Assembly (NCBI GenBank): GCA_946536145.1
Contig: CAMNEA010000025.1
Span: 1 to 37,486 of the forward strand
Source: an uncultured Butyrivibrio sp.
GTDB taxonomy: Bacteria > Bacillota > Clostridia > Lachnospirales > Lachnospiraceae
DNA: 37,486 bases
Direction of reading: 5' to 3'
In this document: piece by piece, positions 1 to 6,927 of the stretch
Layout of the letters: every line of letters starts with the position of its first letter
How positions within the stretch are numbered: the stretch's first letter is position 1
Notes under the pieces: model-generated
Database searches by the model: none
What the model saw: the letters and a program-made list of their open reading frames with translations, nothing else
Told to the model about the DNA's origin: nothing
Program-made: the position numbers and the translations under genes

Positions 1-93
1 AAAAAGCATGTTGCTCGCAACATGCTCGCGCCGAGCGCGGTTGCATTTATGCAACATATACCTTACGCGCGAGTGCGCATCCATAGCGGAGCG
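1..93. repeat. Cluster of short hairpins at the window edge, candidate dispersed repeat
   Basis: Four short inverted repeats lie in a row: arms 6-14 / 17-25 (GCATGTTGC with loop TC), 24-28 / 32-36 (GCTCG/CGAGC), about 40-55 (GTTGCA/TGCAAC) and about 69-80 (GCGC/GCGC). On the minus strand the first ends in TTTTT (positions 1-5), so it could also be an intrinsic terminator. No open reading frame uses this block. Hairpin density and local GC richness differ from the flanking AT-rich intergenic DNA. Together with the 22-bp palindrome at 94-141 it looks like a mobile or dispersed palindromic element that may continue beyond the left edge. That reading is inference. Confidence 0.4.
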
Positions 94-141
94 TTTTTTG
101 TTTAATAGGAAATTCGGAGGAATTTCCTATTAAACAAAAAA
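94..141. repeat. Perfect 22-bp inverted repeat with GGAG loop
   Basis: The arms 94-115 and 120-141 are perfectly complementary over 22 bp and are separated by a 4-base loop (116-119). The outer ends are T6 and A6, so transcripts from either direction would form a long AU-rich stem ending in U residues. It may act as a bidirectional terminator or be part of a dispersed palindromic repeat. On the minus strand it comes directly after the GC-rich terminator at 141-164. Confidence 0.6.
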
Positions 142-164
142 TCCCCCGGGAGATTCCGGGGGAT
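136..164 (-). terminator. Rho-independent terminator of the kinase-like gene
   Basis: On the minus strand, arms 164-156 and 149-141 (ATCCCCCGG / CCGGGGGAT) form a 9-bp stem with a 6-base loop. T6 follows at 141-136. It lies about 65 bp after the stop codon of the gene at 231-2231. Confidence 0.85.
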
Positions 165-230
165 AAAATGTACTCTCATTCATTTTTCTTCAAAGAGATC
201 GCAGTGTCTGCCGCATTGCTTAAGCAGTTT

Positions 231-2231
231 TTACCTGTCCTCATATATCATGTTGGATCTCTCATACATATCAGGGCATTCCAGATACCTCGCATTCTTA
301 TTCTGTATGGCATTCGATATTTCTTTCTCTGACGGGCACAGGAACCTCGGGATATTCGTATACTTAAGCTGGTCCTTTTCTGCCATTTTTTTCATTGAGA
401 CCAGCATTCTCTTATTGTCATCAGCATACTCATCGCTGTACTTAAGATATACGTCCCTATAAAAGCCGTCTCTCTTTGCCATTTCCTCCCTGTATTTCAT
501 ATCATATTTGAAACACTTGGCTATCATGGCCTGGAAGTCGCGGATCCTGTTCCACATGGCATCAATCTCGGATTTCTCAAGAACGTCTGCAAAGACAAGC
601 TCGAGAACAGGCTTCTGAATATTGAATATCTTGTTGACAAACCAGGTTGGAAGTGCTGATATAACAAGATTGTTAATGGGCTTAACCTTGTTATATGAAA
701 TTGAACACATATCCTTCATGGTCGTCTCACCATGGCTCATGTTGTTGTCTATAGCCCTTATCCCGGATATGCCCCCGCCATTTTCCATAAGAAGATGTAT
801 ATTGCCGTGATGCCTGTCTGTCTGACCATTTATCGCATCAAGTGCCTGCAGCATAAACAACTGGGCAATGCAGTCCATGCTAAAGTACATATTGCCGCTC
901 TGGAATCCGGCCTTTATACAGGTGATACCTCCTGAGTCTTCCATGACATTGCCCTTAATGAGATTATCTCCCTGTTTAGCATAGGCAGTTCTTGAGTCGC
1001 ACACAATATTCTGTATCCCAAGAAGCCCGGCCATTCTGCTGGTAGCCACATGTCTGTTGGACATCGAACTATTTGGCTTTATCTTCGCAGGACCAACGCC
1101 TGCATAGGCCATTCTCTTTGTGAGTTCTCTTCTGCAGAACCCATCCAGGAGCTCATGCACTTCTTTTTTCTTGTCGTCCTTCAGGTTTTTGAGGAAATCA
1201 TACATTGGATTTCCTTTCTGACCCTTCTTGGGCTTATATCTGTTTTTAACAAAAGAGATGTATCCGTCTGCATCAGTTCGTTCGCCTGCTTCGCGAAGAT
1301 TCTTGTAAAGAACGCCTTTATCATTTTTTACATACATTTCCGTAAAGACACCCTTAAGGCTCTCCACATCCTGATCTGAAAGTGTCTTAAATGATGTATC
1401 CTCGAACAACTCTCTTATCATTTCAGCCCTGTCCGAAGGCGGAACATTTACATTTTTGTTAAACCATATCTTCTTTTTGTTCTTCTTATCCTCTATTCCA
1501 AAGACCTCAGAGGCACTGCCGGTTCTGTCCTGGATAAATGAATAGTCAGGAGAGTCGAGGTCATAGTACTCACCTCTTGCATATTCAAGAGCCTCGACCC
1601 ACCTTGGATTCTTTCCCTTCTTCTTGGAATCCTTTATAAAAAGGCTCTGATACTGCAGGGCTTTGTCCTTAAAAGTTTCTCTCTCTTTCTCACACTGCTG
1701 CTTAAGTTCGTTTAACACATCCTTAAAGCTGTCATTGTCAGTCTCTCCGTTTTTGTTCTCAAGGCACTTGTCTATGTTCATGATAAGCTTGTTGTACATA
1801 AAGGCGATAGTCATGCAGCTAAGGTCGGTATCAGCTCTGCACTTATCAAGTGCTTCCTTGCTTATCTTATTCTTTTTATCTTTTTTGGGCATAGGCATCT
1901 CATCACCGAAGATGGCTGTGATAGCCTGAATGCTCCCATTAAGCGCATGAAGGTTTTTAATCCCTTCTTCAGCCACATACTGTTCCTCACTCTTTACCAT
2001 CTTATTGATCTGTTCGGAAGCAGTCTTGCCCTTCGTAACGGAAATATCCTTCTTGTCATACTTCTCAGTAGGTCTCTTCTTAAGCTTGGGAGGTTCAACA
2101 ACAAGGTTGTATCCGTTGGTATCATTCTCCTTTTTGAGGATCTCGGACTCCTCTTTAGTATCTATGACATAACTTTTTCTCTCTTTATATTCCTGTTCTT
2201 CTCCACCTAAGTTAATTCTGCCAAATGACAT
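231..2231 (-). CDS. Protein with PI3/PI4-kinase-like catalytic motifs, function unknown
   Basis: This is a 666-aa protein with no signal peptide or membrane segment. The N-terminal 200 residues are charged and predicted helical. A glycine-loop-like stretch GSASEVFG (238-245) is followed by a possible beta-3 lysine in KKIWFNK (253-259). Residues 391-405 (SNRHVATSRMAGLLG) look like the following helix. The clearest signals are DRHHGN (472-477), matching the catalytic loop D-R-H-x-x-N of PI3/PI4 kinases and actin-fragmin-type kinases, and AIDNNMSHGE (493-502), in place of the metal-binding DFG region. These suggest an atypical protein or lipid kinase fold. The substrate cannot be told from sequence, and no dedicated neighbour suggests a pathway. 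The start is set by GGAGG at 2238-2242, six bases upstream. The gene appears monocistronic, with its own terminator. The coding region is confident; the function is moderate. Confidence 0.7.
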   Translation of the reverse strand: MSFGRINLGGEEQEYKERKSYVIDTKEESEILKKENDTNGYNLVVEPPKLKKRPTEKYDKKDISVTKGKTASEQINKMVKSEEQYVAEEGIKNLHALNGSIQAITAIFGDEMPMPKKDKKNKISKEALDKCRADTDLSCMTIAFMYNKLIMNIDKCLENKNGETDNDSFKDVLNELKQQCEKERETFKDKALQYQSLFIKDSKKKGKNPRWVEALEYARGEYYDLDSPDYSFIQDRTGSASEVFGIEDKKNKKKIWFNKNVNVPPSDRAEMIRELFEDTSFKTLSDQDVESLKGVFTEMYVKNDKGVLYKNLREAGERTDADGYISFVKNRYKPKKGQKGNPMYDFLKNLKDDKKKEVHELLDGFCRRELTKRMAYAGVGPAKIKPNSSMSNRHVATSRMAGLLGIQNIVCDSRTAYAKQGDNLIKGNVMEDSGGITCIKAGFQSGNMYFSMDCIAQLFMLQALDAINGQTDRHHGNIHLLMENGGGISGIRAIDNNMSHGETTMKDMCSISYNKVKPINNLVISALPTWFVNKIFNIQKPVLELVFADVLEKSEIDAMWNRIRDFQAMIAKCFKYDMKYREEMAKRDGFYRDVYLKYSDEYADDNKRMLVSMKKMAEKDQLKYTNIPRFLCPSEKEISNAIQNKNARYLECPDMYERSNMIYEDR

Positions 2232-2397
2232 ATCTGACCTCCATCACGGTTTCAAAAAATTTCTCTGATATCTATCATCATTTTATACGAACAGACTTGC
2301 AGCGCGGCACAATTTCCAAACACATTTTCCGATTTGCGTTTGGGAAGTCATTAATAATAATATCATGTAAAACTCAATGATTTTATTTATATATTAA

Positions 2398-3009
2398 TTA
2401 CAAATTTTTCATTGCTGTATTTATGTCTGAAAGAGAAAAGCCTTTTCTCATAAGATAAGCAATGATCTTCTGAGACTGTTTAAAGTCACAGCTTTGTGGA
2501 TCATACTTTTTCTTGGCCAGAAGCCTTCTGATCTGATCAAGCTCAGCATCACTTCCATCCTCGAGATAGAGCTCGTCAATCAGCGATATTATCATATCCT
2601 TATCTATGCCCTTGGCTGTCAGATCCTGAATAATGCGGTTCCTGCTTCGTTTATCCATCTGATATGAAATATAGTTTCTTGCATATCTCTCATCATCCAG
2701 ATATCTGTATGACTCAACATATTTGATGGCATCATCGATTGCCTGCTGCGGATACAATCCCTCCTTAAGCTTGTCCGTCAGTCCTTGAGTGGTGTAGTCA
2801 CGCTTCTGCAGCAGGTTCATCGCTCTTAGTCTGCATCGCTTGATAAGCACAACATTTATGATCTCAGAATAGAGCTCATCGCTTATCTCGCAGCCCTCGC
2901 ATATATGATATTCCCTTACCTCTCCCTTATATAGAACAAAGGCAAACTCGCCATCAATAAAAATCCTGCTGCGCTTTTTGTCCATATCGATAATCTTTGT
3001 GACCTTCAT
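2398..3009 (-). CDS. recX: Regulatory protein RecX
   Basis: RecX binds RecA filaments and modulates their recombinase and coprotease activity in the cytoplasm. The 203-aa product has the helical RecX pattern. An N-terminal arm (KVTKIIDMDKKRSRIFIDGEF) is followed by a three-helix repeat region with LLQKRDYTTQGLTDKL and YRYLDDERYARNYI. The frame stays open upstream to 3084, but that extension would run through the hairpin at 3049-3076. The ATG at 3009 has AGGAGGAG just upstream and gives the usual N-terminus. The gene lies 87 bp after recA with a stem-loop between, so it is probably made by read-through from the recA promoter. This gives less RecX than RecA and links both to the SOS response. 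Confidence 0.9.
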   Translation of the reverse strand: MKVTKIIDMDKKRSRIFIDGEFAFVLYKGEVREYHICEGCEISDELYSEIINVVLIKRCRLRAMNLLQKRDYTTQGLTDKLKEGLYPQQAIDDAIKYVESYRYLDDERYARNYISYQMDKRSRNRIIQDLTAKGIDKDMIISLIDELYLEDGSDAELDQIRRLLAKKKYDPQSCDFKQSQKIIAYLMRKGFSLSDINTAMKNL

Positions 3010-3040
3010 AGGCTCCTCCTGTATATTTCTCCCCATATGA

Positions 3041-3076
3041 AACAATAATCCCCTGATAATGATGATTATCAGGGGA
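3041..3076 (-). terminator. Stem-loop between recA and recX, partial terminator or attenuator
   Basis: Arms 3049-3060 and 3065-3076 pair over 12 bp with loop GATG. On the minus strand the stem is followed by ATTATTGTTT, only a weak U tract. It lies 19 bp after the recA stop and before the recX ribosome binding site, so partial termination that lowers RecX relative to RecA is plausible. Confidence 0.6.
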
Positions 3077-3095
3077 TAAGTCACTTACTATTCCA

Positions 3096-4169
3096 TCATT
3101 CCTTGGCTGCTTTCTTCCTGGGTGCCTTCTCCTCCTGCACTGCCACGTCTTCAGCAGGTGCCACGGATCCAGGTACAGGAAGTCCGAAATGAGCTCTTAC
3201 CTTGGCATCTATCTCTGCAAGAATCTGAGGATTGTTCTCGAGATACAACTTGGCATTCTCACGTCCCTGGCCAATCTTCTCACCATTGTACTGATACCAG
3301 GCACCGCTCTTGTTGACAATATCCGAGTTTGCTGCCAGATCAAGGACATCTCCTGTCATTGAGATCCCCTTTCCAAACATGATATCAAATTCAGCCTCCT
3401 TAAACGGAGGTGCTATCTTGTTCTTAACAACCTTGACCCTGGTCCTGTTACCGATGTTCTCACCGTTCTGCTTGATGGCTTCTATACGCCTGACATCCAT
3501 ACGTACTGAGGAATAGAACTTGAGGGCACGACCGCCTGTTGTGGTCTCAGGATTGCCGAACATAACTCCAACCTTTTCTCTGAGCTGGTTGATAAAAATC
3601 ACTGTACAGTTTGACTTGCTGATGACTGCAGTGAGTTTACGAAGAGCCTGAGACATAAGTCTGGCCTGAAGACCAACATGTGAATCTCCCATATCTCCGT
3701 CAATCTCAGCCTTGGGTACCAGAGCTGCAACAGAGTCTACAACAACTATGTCAATAGCTCCTGAGCGAACCATTGTCTCTGTTATCTCCAATGCCTGCTC
3801 TCCGCTGTCAGGCTGTGAAATGTAAAGGTTGTCCACATCAACACCGATATTCTTGGCATATACGGGGTCAAGGGCGTGCTCGGCATCAATAAAACCTGCT
3901 ATACCGCCTCTCTTCTGAACCTCTGCGATCATATGAAGCGTGACCGTAGTCTTACCACTTGACTCAGGTCCGTATATCTCAACGATCCTTCCCTTTGGAA
4001 TTCCTCCGAGGCCAAGAGCAATATCAAGACTGAGTGATCCGGTAGGGATAGTCTCAATATTCATAGTGTCTGATGAATCACCAAGCTTCATAACAGCGCC
4101 CTTGCCGAACTGCTTCTCGATCTGGCCAAGTGCTGCCTCTAATGCTTTTTGCTTTTCTTCTCTTTCCAT
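3096..4169 (-). CDS. recA: Recombinase RecA
   Basis: RecA forms ATP-dependent filaments on single-stranded DNA, carries out strand exchange and triggers LexA self-cleavage. The 357-aa product is nearly full length for the family. Walker A is GPESSGKTT (67-75). The conserved core is easily read, with [22 protein letters not shown] (the L2 region) and a short Lys/Glu-rich C-terminal tail. The frame extends to 4304, but that extension crosses the promoter and SOS boxes and is not RecA-like. The ATG at 4169 follows GAGGAG and gives the canonical [14 protein letters not shown] start. It is followed by recX. Regulation by LexA is supported by two boxes upstream. Confidence 0.97.
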   Translation of the reverse strand: MEREEKQKALEAALGQIEKQFGKGAVMKLGDSSDTMNIETIPTGSLSLDIALGLGGIPKGRIVEIYGPESSGKTTVTLHMIAEVQKRGGIAGFIDAEHALDPVYAKNIGVDVDNLYISQPDSGEQALEITETMVRSGAIDIVVVDSVAALVPKAEIDGDMGDSHVGLQARLMSQALRKLTAVISKSNCTVIFINQLREKVGVMFGNPETTTGGRALKFYSSVRMDVRRIEAIKQNGENIGNRTRVKVVKNKIAPPFKEAEFDIMFGKGISMTGDVLDLAANSDIVNKSGAWYQYNGEKIGQGRENAKLYLENNPQILAEIDAKVRAHFGLPVPGSVAPAEDVAVQEEKAPRKKAAKE

Positions 4170-4185
4170 ACAATTCTCCTCTTCA

Positions 4186-4198
4186 GAACATCCGTTCG
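4186..4198 (-). promoter_or_regulatory. LexA (SOS) box 1 of recA
   Basis: On the minus strand this reads CGAACGGATGTTCT, which fits the Gram-positive LexA consensus CGAAC-N4-GTTCG in all but the last base. It lies between the -10 element and the recA ribosome binding site, where a bound repressor would block early elongation or initiation. Confidence 0.75.
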
Positions 4199-4212
4199 CA
4201 TATGATAATATA

Positions 4213-4241
4213 AATATAAAACAGATGTTCGATTGTGTCAA
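4213..4241 (-). promoter_or_regulatory. recA promoter (TTGACA-N17-TATATT) with a second LexA-like box in the spacer
   Basis: The minus strand has a perfect -35 TTGACA (4241-4236), a 17-base spacer and -10 TATATT (4218-4213). The spacer contains CGAAC-ATCT-GTTT (4231-4219), a LexA box with a full left half and one mismatch in the right half. Two boxes, one over the promoter core and one about 33 bp downstream, suggest tight cooperative SOS control. Confidence 0.8.
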
Positions 4242-4411
4242 TAATAATTTTGTTTTATTTTTCGAATTTCCGGCAGATACGCCAGATGCAGCATTTTGCT
4301 GCAAGATCCCACCAAAGACATATACAAGTCATCACCCCCGAAGGGCGACGACTTGTTTAGGTTATCATATTAAGCGGCCAATGTCAAAACACTTTGTCCG
4401 GATGTAAATCA
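4242..4411 (-). other. Non-coding gap with three consecutive stem-loops, candidate structured RNA
   Basis: Read on the minus strand, there is a 14-bp stem with two G-U pairs (4356-4324, apex around TTCG), a 5-bp hairpin GCAGC/GCTGC (4302-4288) and a 5-bp hairpin CTGGC/GCCGG (4285-4270). A TTGACA lies at 4387-4382, but the matching -10 is weak (TAACCT at 17-base spacing). The first stem lies about 55 bp after the J-domain gene stop and lacks a strong U tract, so it may end that transcript poorly or belong to a small RNA. No known riboswitch or 6S motif was recognised. Confidence 0.35.
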
Positions 4412-4948
4412 TCAGAAGTTCATGCTGGTATCATACTGTCTGCACAGAACACTGTATTCCTGGTTGATCAGCTGAACCATATAGGAATCTCCGCTGATGT
4501 TGTCAGGATGGAACATCTTCATAAGATCCTTGTATCTCTTTTTGAGAGTAAGAGGACTGTTCACCCCTCTGAACAGAAGATCAAGCGCATCATACTCGTC
4601 TTCTCTCTGATATGCCTTCTCCCTCTCAAGTCTTATGAACTCGCTCTCAAGCTTCTTTTTATCGGCATTGAGCTGCTCGAATCCGTTGTTGAGGATCCGA
4701 AGCCTCTGATCAAAAAGAGCTTTGTCGTTGTTGAGCTTCTTGCTTGCGTTCTCAAGCTTCCTCTCAGCGGCATCCATCCTCTCTTTAAAGGACATCTCAT
4801 CCGCTTCGAGTCTGGCATATCGCTCAGAAAGAGCACTCTCCTGGTTCTCCAGGCGCACACTCTCCTTAAACAGCCACAGGCGAAGCTGAGCAAGCTCATC
4901 CGCCGATCCGTTCAGTATAATCTCTTCAATATTTTTCTTCTCTTCCAT
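4412..4948 (-). CDS. Coiled-coil protein with C-terminal J-domain
   Basis: This is a 178-aa cytoplasmic protein. Residues 20-115 are a long charged helix (RLENQESALSERYARLEADE and onward), probably a coiled coil. The C-terminus (132-175) has a J-domain core: SPLTLKKRYKDLMKMFHPDN, with the HPD tripeptide at 147-149 that stimulates DnaK ATPase. No glycine-rich, zinc-finger or client-binding domain of DnaJ is present, so it is a type III J-protein that probably recruits DnaK to one partner. The frame opens at a GTG at 4960, but ATG 4948 is better placed relative to the upstream AAGGTGG. It follows gerW by 38 bp and is probably co-transcribed. A link to the spore genes is inferred from position only. 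Confidence 0.75.
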   Translation of the reverse strand: MEEKKNIEEIILNGSADELAQLRLWLFKESVRLENQESALSERYARLEADEMSFKERMDAAERKLENASKKLNNDKALFDQRLRILNNGFEQLNADKKKLESEFIRLEREKAYQREDEYDALDLLFRGVNSPLTLKKRYKDLMKMFHPDNISGDSYMVQLINQEYSVLCRQYDTSMNF

Positions 4949-4986
4949 AAGGGCCCCCACCTTCTGGATAAGCAGTTACAAAATAT

Positions 4987-5385
4987 TTACTTCTCCTCAT
5001 TCTCCTTGGGAAAAGCAATATCTACTGCATCATCATCGTCCATCATCTCAACATTGCGGTTGCTAAAACGGTTCATGATGTCAGGAACAAGATCAAGCAC
5101 CTTGGTAACAGCGTCCTGATTCTTGATATTAACAAGCCTTGTCGCACCGTCCTTGATCACAAGAACTGCACTGGGTGACATCTTGGCACCAAATCCGCCG
5201 GTGCCTCCGTTCTTTTTATCGGCGCTTGTAGAGCCTGCACCAACACCAAAAGAAACATCCACAAGAGGAAGAATGATGGTGTCTCCCACTTTGGTTGCCT
5301 CTCCTACAACAGTTTTACTTGAAAGTACTGAATTCATTCCCTTAAGTAAAGAATCCACTACACTATTGAAATTGCTCTCTGCCAT
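4987..5385 (-). CDS. gerW: GerW/YtfJ family sporulation protein
   Basis: The 132-aa product has the YtfJ pattern: GEATKVGDTIILPLVDVSFGVGAG, then a Gly-rich loop (DKKNGGTGGFGAK), then SPSAVLVIKDGATRLVNI. In Bacillus this protein is made in the forespore and is needed for full germination. Its biochemical role is unclear. The frame is open to 5457, but ATG 5385 has GGGAGG nine bases upstream and gives the family start (MAESNFNSVVDSLLKGM). It sits 28 bp after the DUF2953 gene, the same pairing as ytfI-ytfJ in Bacillus. The Asp-rich C-terminus (DDDD) is a local addition. The family also occurs in non-sporulating Clostridia, so it does not prove sporulation here. Confidence 0.9.
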   Translation of the reverse strand: MAESNFNSVVDSLLKGMNSVLSSKTVVGEATKVGDTIILPLVDVSFGVGAGSTSADKKNGGTGGFGAKMSPSAVLVIKDGATRLVNIKNQDAVTKVLDLVPDIMNRFSNRNVEMMDDDDAVDIAFPKENEEK

Positions 5386-5413
5386 ATTATCCTCCCAAAG
5401 AAAACTTTCTTTT

Positions 5414-6409
5414 TTATTTGATAATTGTTTTGAACCTCTTAACAGTCTTCCTGACATCCTTGTTAAAGAAACATATTGCTGCGCAGTAAACGATGGTAAA
5501 TATTGTGATATGTCCCTTTATATGTCCCTCAGAAGCAACTATTTTATCCTCAAAATCAGGTGTTAGTCTCACCTTCCCAAAAAGGACCGGATACAGTGCT
5601 CCGTAAACTCCCATAAGTTCTGCCATGGAAGCCGGATCCCCTGTTCCAAGCAAAAGATCGATGCTTGTCTTATCCGGGAGGATCATCTTAATGACCTTGA
5701 AGAGCTTGTCTTTCACCAGATCAAATGCCCTTTTGAAAATATCGCTCTCAATTGTAGATTTGATCATATCTATTTTACCACAAACTCTAGATATTGTATA
5801 TTGCATTTTTTCAAACACATTTATTGGTGTTTTCAGAAAATTGTCTATTCCGTCGAAAATACTCCATAAAACATCGAGGAAGGATTTCTCATCATCCTCC
5901 TTAGAGGTGTCCTTATCAGCGCTCTGATCAGCGGCTTCCTGCGAAGTATCTGCAGCAGCTGTCTGATCAGTCTGTTCTGAAGCATTCTCTTCTTTACCCG
6001 GGTCTTTGCTCTCTGAATTTTGAGTGTCACCCTCAACGGCATCTTCCTTCTTATCTTTATCTTTATCTTTATCCTTATTCTTTTCTTTTTTGTCCTCTTT
6101 TGCCTCTTCCTCTCCGGCCCTCTTTTTTTTGGGAAGTATCTTTATCCCAAAGACCCTTAGCGTAAACGTCTTGTCGACCGGGAACTCGATCCCTCCCCTG
6201 ATGACAAATAAGAGCCACGAAAACCCGGCACTTGCGTTTACCTTTTCCACATCGAATCCCTCATCAAGATCCGTTCTGGGTACAACATAATCTGCCCGGT
6301 AAAATATCGGCACAAAAAGCACCAGCAAAATCAGTACAAGTAAAAAGGCCAGAATACATATGAGAACAATTCCGATTATTTTTAATACAGCTAAAAATCC
6401 AGCAAGCAT
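5414..6409 (-). CDS. DUF2953 domain-containing membrane protein (YtfI-like)
   Basis: The 331-aa product has one strong N-terminal membrane segment (about 5-35, IVLICILAFLLVLILLVLFVP), then a beta-rich stretch (VNASAGFSWLLFVIRGGIEF) typical of DUF2953. An internal low-complexity linker of Lys, Asp and Glu (95-175, with a KDKDKDKD run) follows. The C-terminal part (LLLGTGDPASMAELMGVYGALYP) is the signature DUF2953 block and ends near a short hydrophobic segment (FTIVYCAAICFF). Its function is unknown; the paired partner gerW suggests a spore envelope or germination role. Ribosome binding site GGAG lies five bases before ATG 6409. The linker is coded by a hexanucleotide repeat. Confidence 0.85.
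   Translation of the reverse strand: MLAGFLAVLKIIGIVLICILAFLLVLILLVLFVPIFYRADYVVPRTDLDEGFDVEKVNASAGFSWLLFVIRGGIEFPVDKTFTLRVFGIKILPKKKRAGEEEAKEDKKEKNKDKDKDKDKKEDAVEGDTQNSESKDPGKEENASEQTDQTAAADTSQEAADQSADKDTSKEDDEKSFLDVLWSIFDGIDNFLKTPINVFEKMQYTISRVCGKIDMIKSTIESDIFKRAFDLVKDKLFKVIKMILPDKTSIDLLLGTGDPASMAELMGVYGALYPVLFGKVRLTPDFEDKIVASEGHIKGHITIFTIVYCAAICFFNKDVRKTVKRFKTIIK
6054..6080. repeat. Hexanucleotide microsatellite inside the DUF2953 gene
   Basis: About four copies of a TTTATC-type hexamer code for a Lys-Asp dipeptide run on the minus strand. Copy changes would stay in frame and only lengthen or shorten the charged linker. Confidence 0.6.
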
Positions 6410-6460
6410 ATAAACTCCAGTTACTTTATTTTAGACTCTGAAAAAATAAAAGCTCACACC

Positions 6461-6793
6461 TCATGTCGGCTTATTGTCGAGATATTCGATGAGCCGACCT
6501 TCGAATCCCGCAGCACAGGCCTCGTCTGAAATCTTCACCACGATGTCAAGCGCTTCGCTGTAGCTTCCGGCAATTCCGTATACATATGCAGGATCCGTAA
6601 GAAAATACGGCTGTTTCAAAAATGCACAGTGTATTATATCGAGCTGATCAGCATCGGACAGTGCTCTCTTTATACAGTAGATGGTAAACTGCCCCTTCCC
6701 GTGGATCAGGCGCCATTTTACCAAAGAATGATTTTTGACCGATTCTCCCCAATAAAGCGCTTTATAAAACCGGCAAAAGCTTTTCTTTTTCAT
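6461..6793 (-). CDS. Small protein of unknown function
   Basis: I do not recognise this 110-aa protein. It starts with a basic segment (MKKKSFCRFYKALYWGES), has mixed beta and alpha character (GQFTIYCIKRALSDADQLDIIHC) and ends in an alpha-helical region (GSYSEALDIVVKISDEACAAGF). No membrane segment or signal peptide is evident. The ribosome binding site AAAGGGG is directly upstream of ATG 6793. It lies 51 bp ahead of the DUF2953 gene on the same strand, so it may be the first gene of the gerW cluster. It is divergent from the HD-GYP gene. Codon use and spacing look like a real gene; the role is open. Confidence 0.6.
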   Translation of the reverse strand: MKKKSFCRFYKALYWGESVKNHSLVKWRLIHGKGQFTIYCIKRALSDADQLDIIHCAFLKQPYFLTDPAYVYGIAGSYSEALDIVVKISDEACAAGFEGRLIEYLDNKPT

Positions 6794-6832
6794 ACCCCTT
6801 TAATATCTCCAGACTGCTGTTTAAAAAACAAA

Positions 6833-6861
6833 TTGATTGAATAATAATTAACAGATATACT
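6833..6861 (+). promoter_or_regulatory. Probable promoter of the HD-GYP gene
   Basis: TTGATT (6833-6838), a 17-base spacer and TATACT (6856-6861) lie about 67 bp upstream of the chosen TTG start, in the AT-rich gap between two divergent genes. Confidence 0.45.
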
Positions 6862-6927
6862 TATATTATCATATCAGTTATGATTTTTGAATTGCGATTA
6901 TATACGCATTGTTGGAGGGAGAATCTT

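Noticed and set aside
2232-2397. Promoter for the kinase-like gene
   Set aside because: A TATAAA-like -10 is present near 2280, but no good -35 lies at 16-18 bp, so I do not list it.
3010-3084. N-terminal extension of RecX
   Set aside because: It would translate through the recA-recX stem-loop, and a strong Shine-Dalgarno site fixes the start at 3009.
4170-4304. N-terminal extension of RecA
   Set aside because: It covers the promoter, SOS boxes and ribosome binding site and is unlike the family.
3940-4407. Plus-strand frame over the recA promoter
   Set aside because: It is antisense to recA and its control region; no protein family is recognisable.
4394-5119. Plus-strand 241-codon frame
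   Set aside because: It is antisense to the J-domain and GerW genes, has no family resemblance and lacks a start site with a ribosome binding site.
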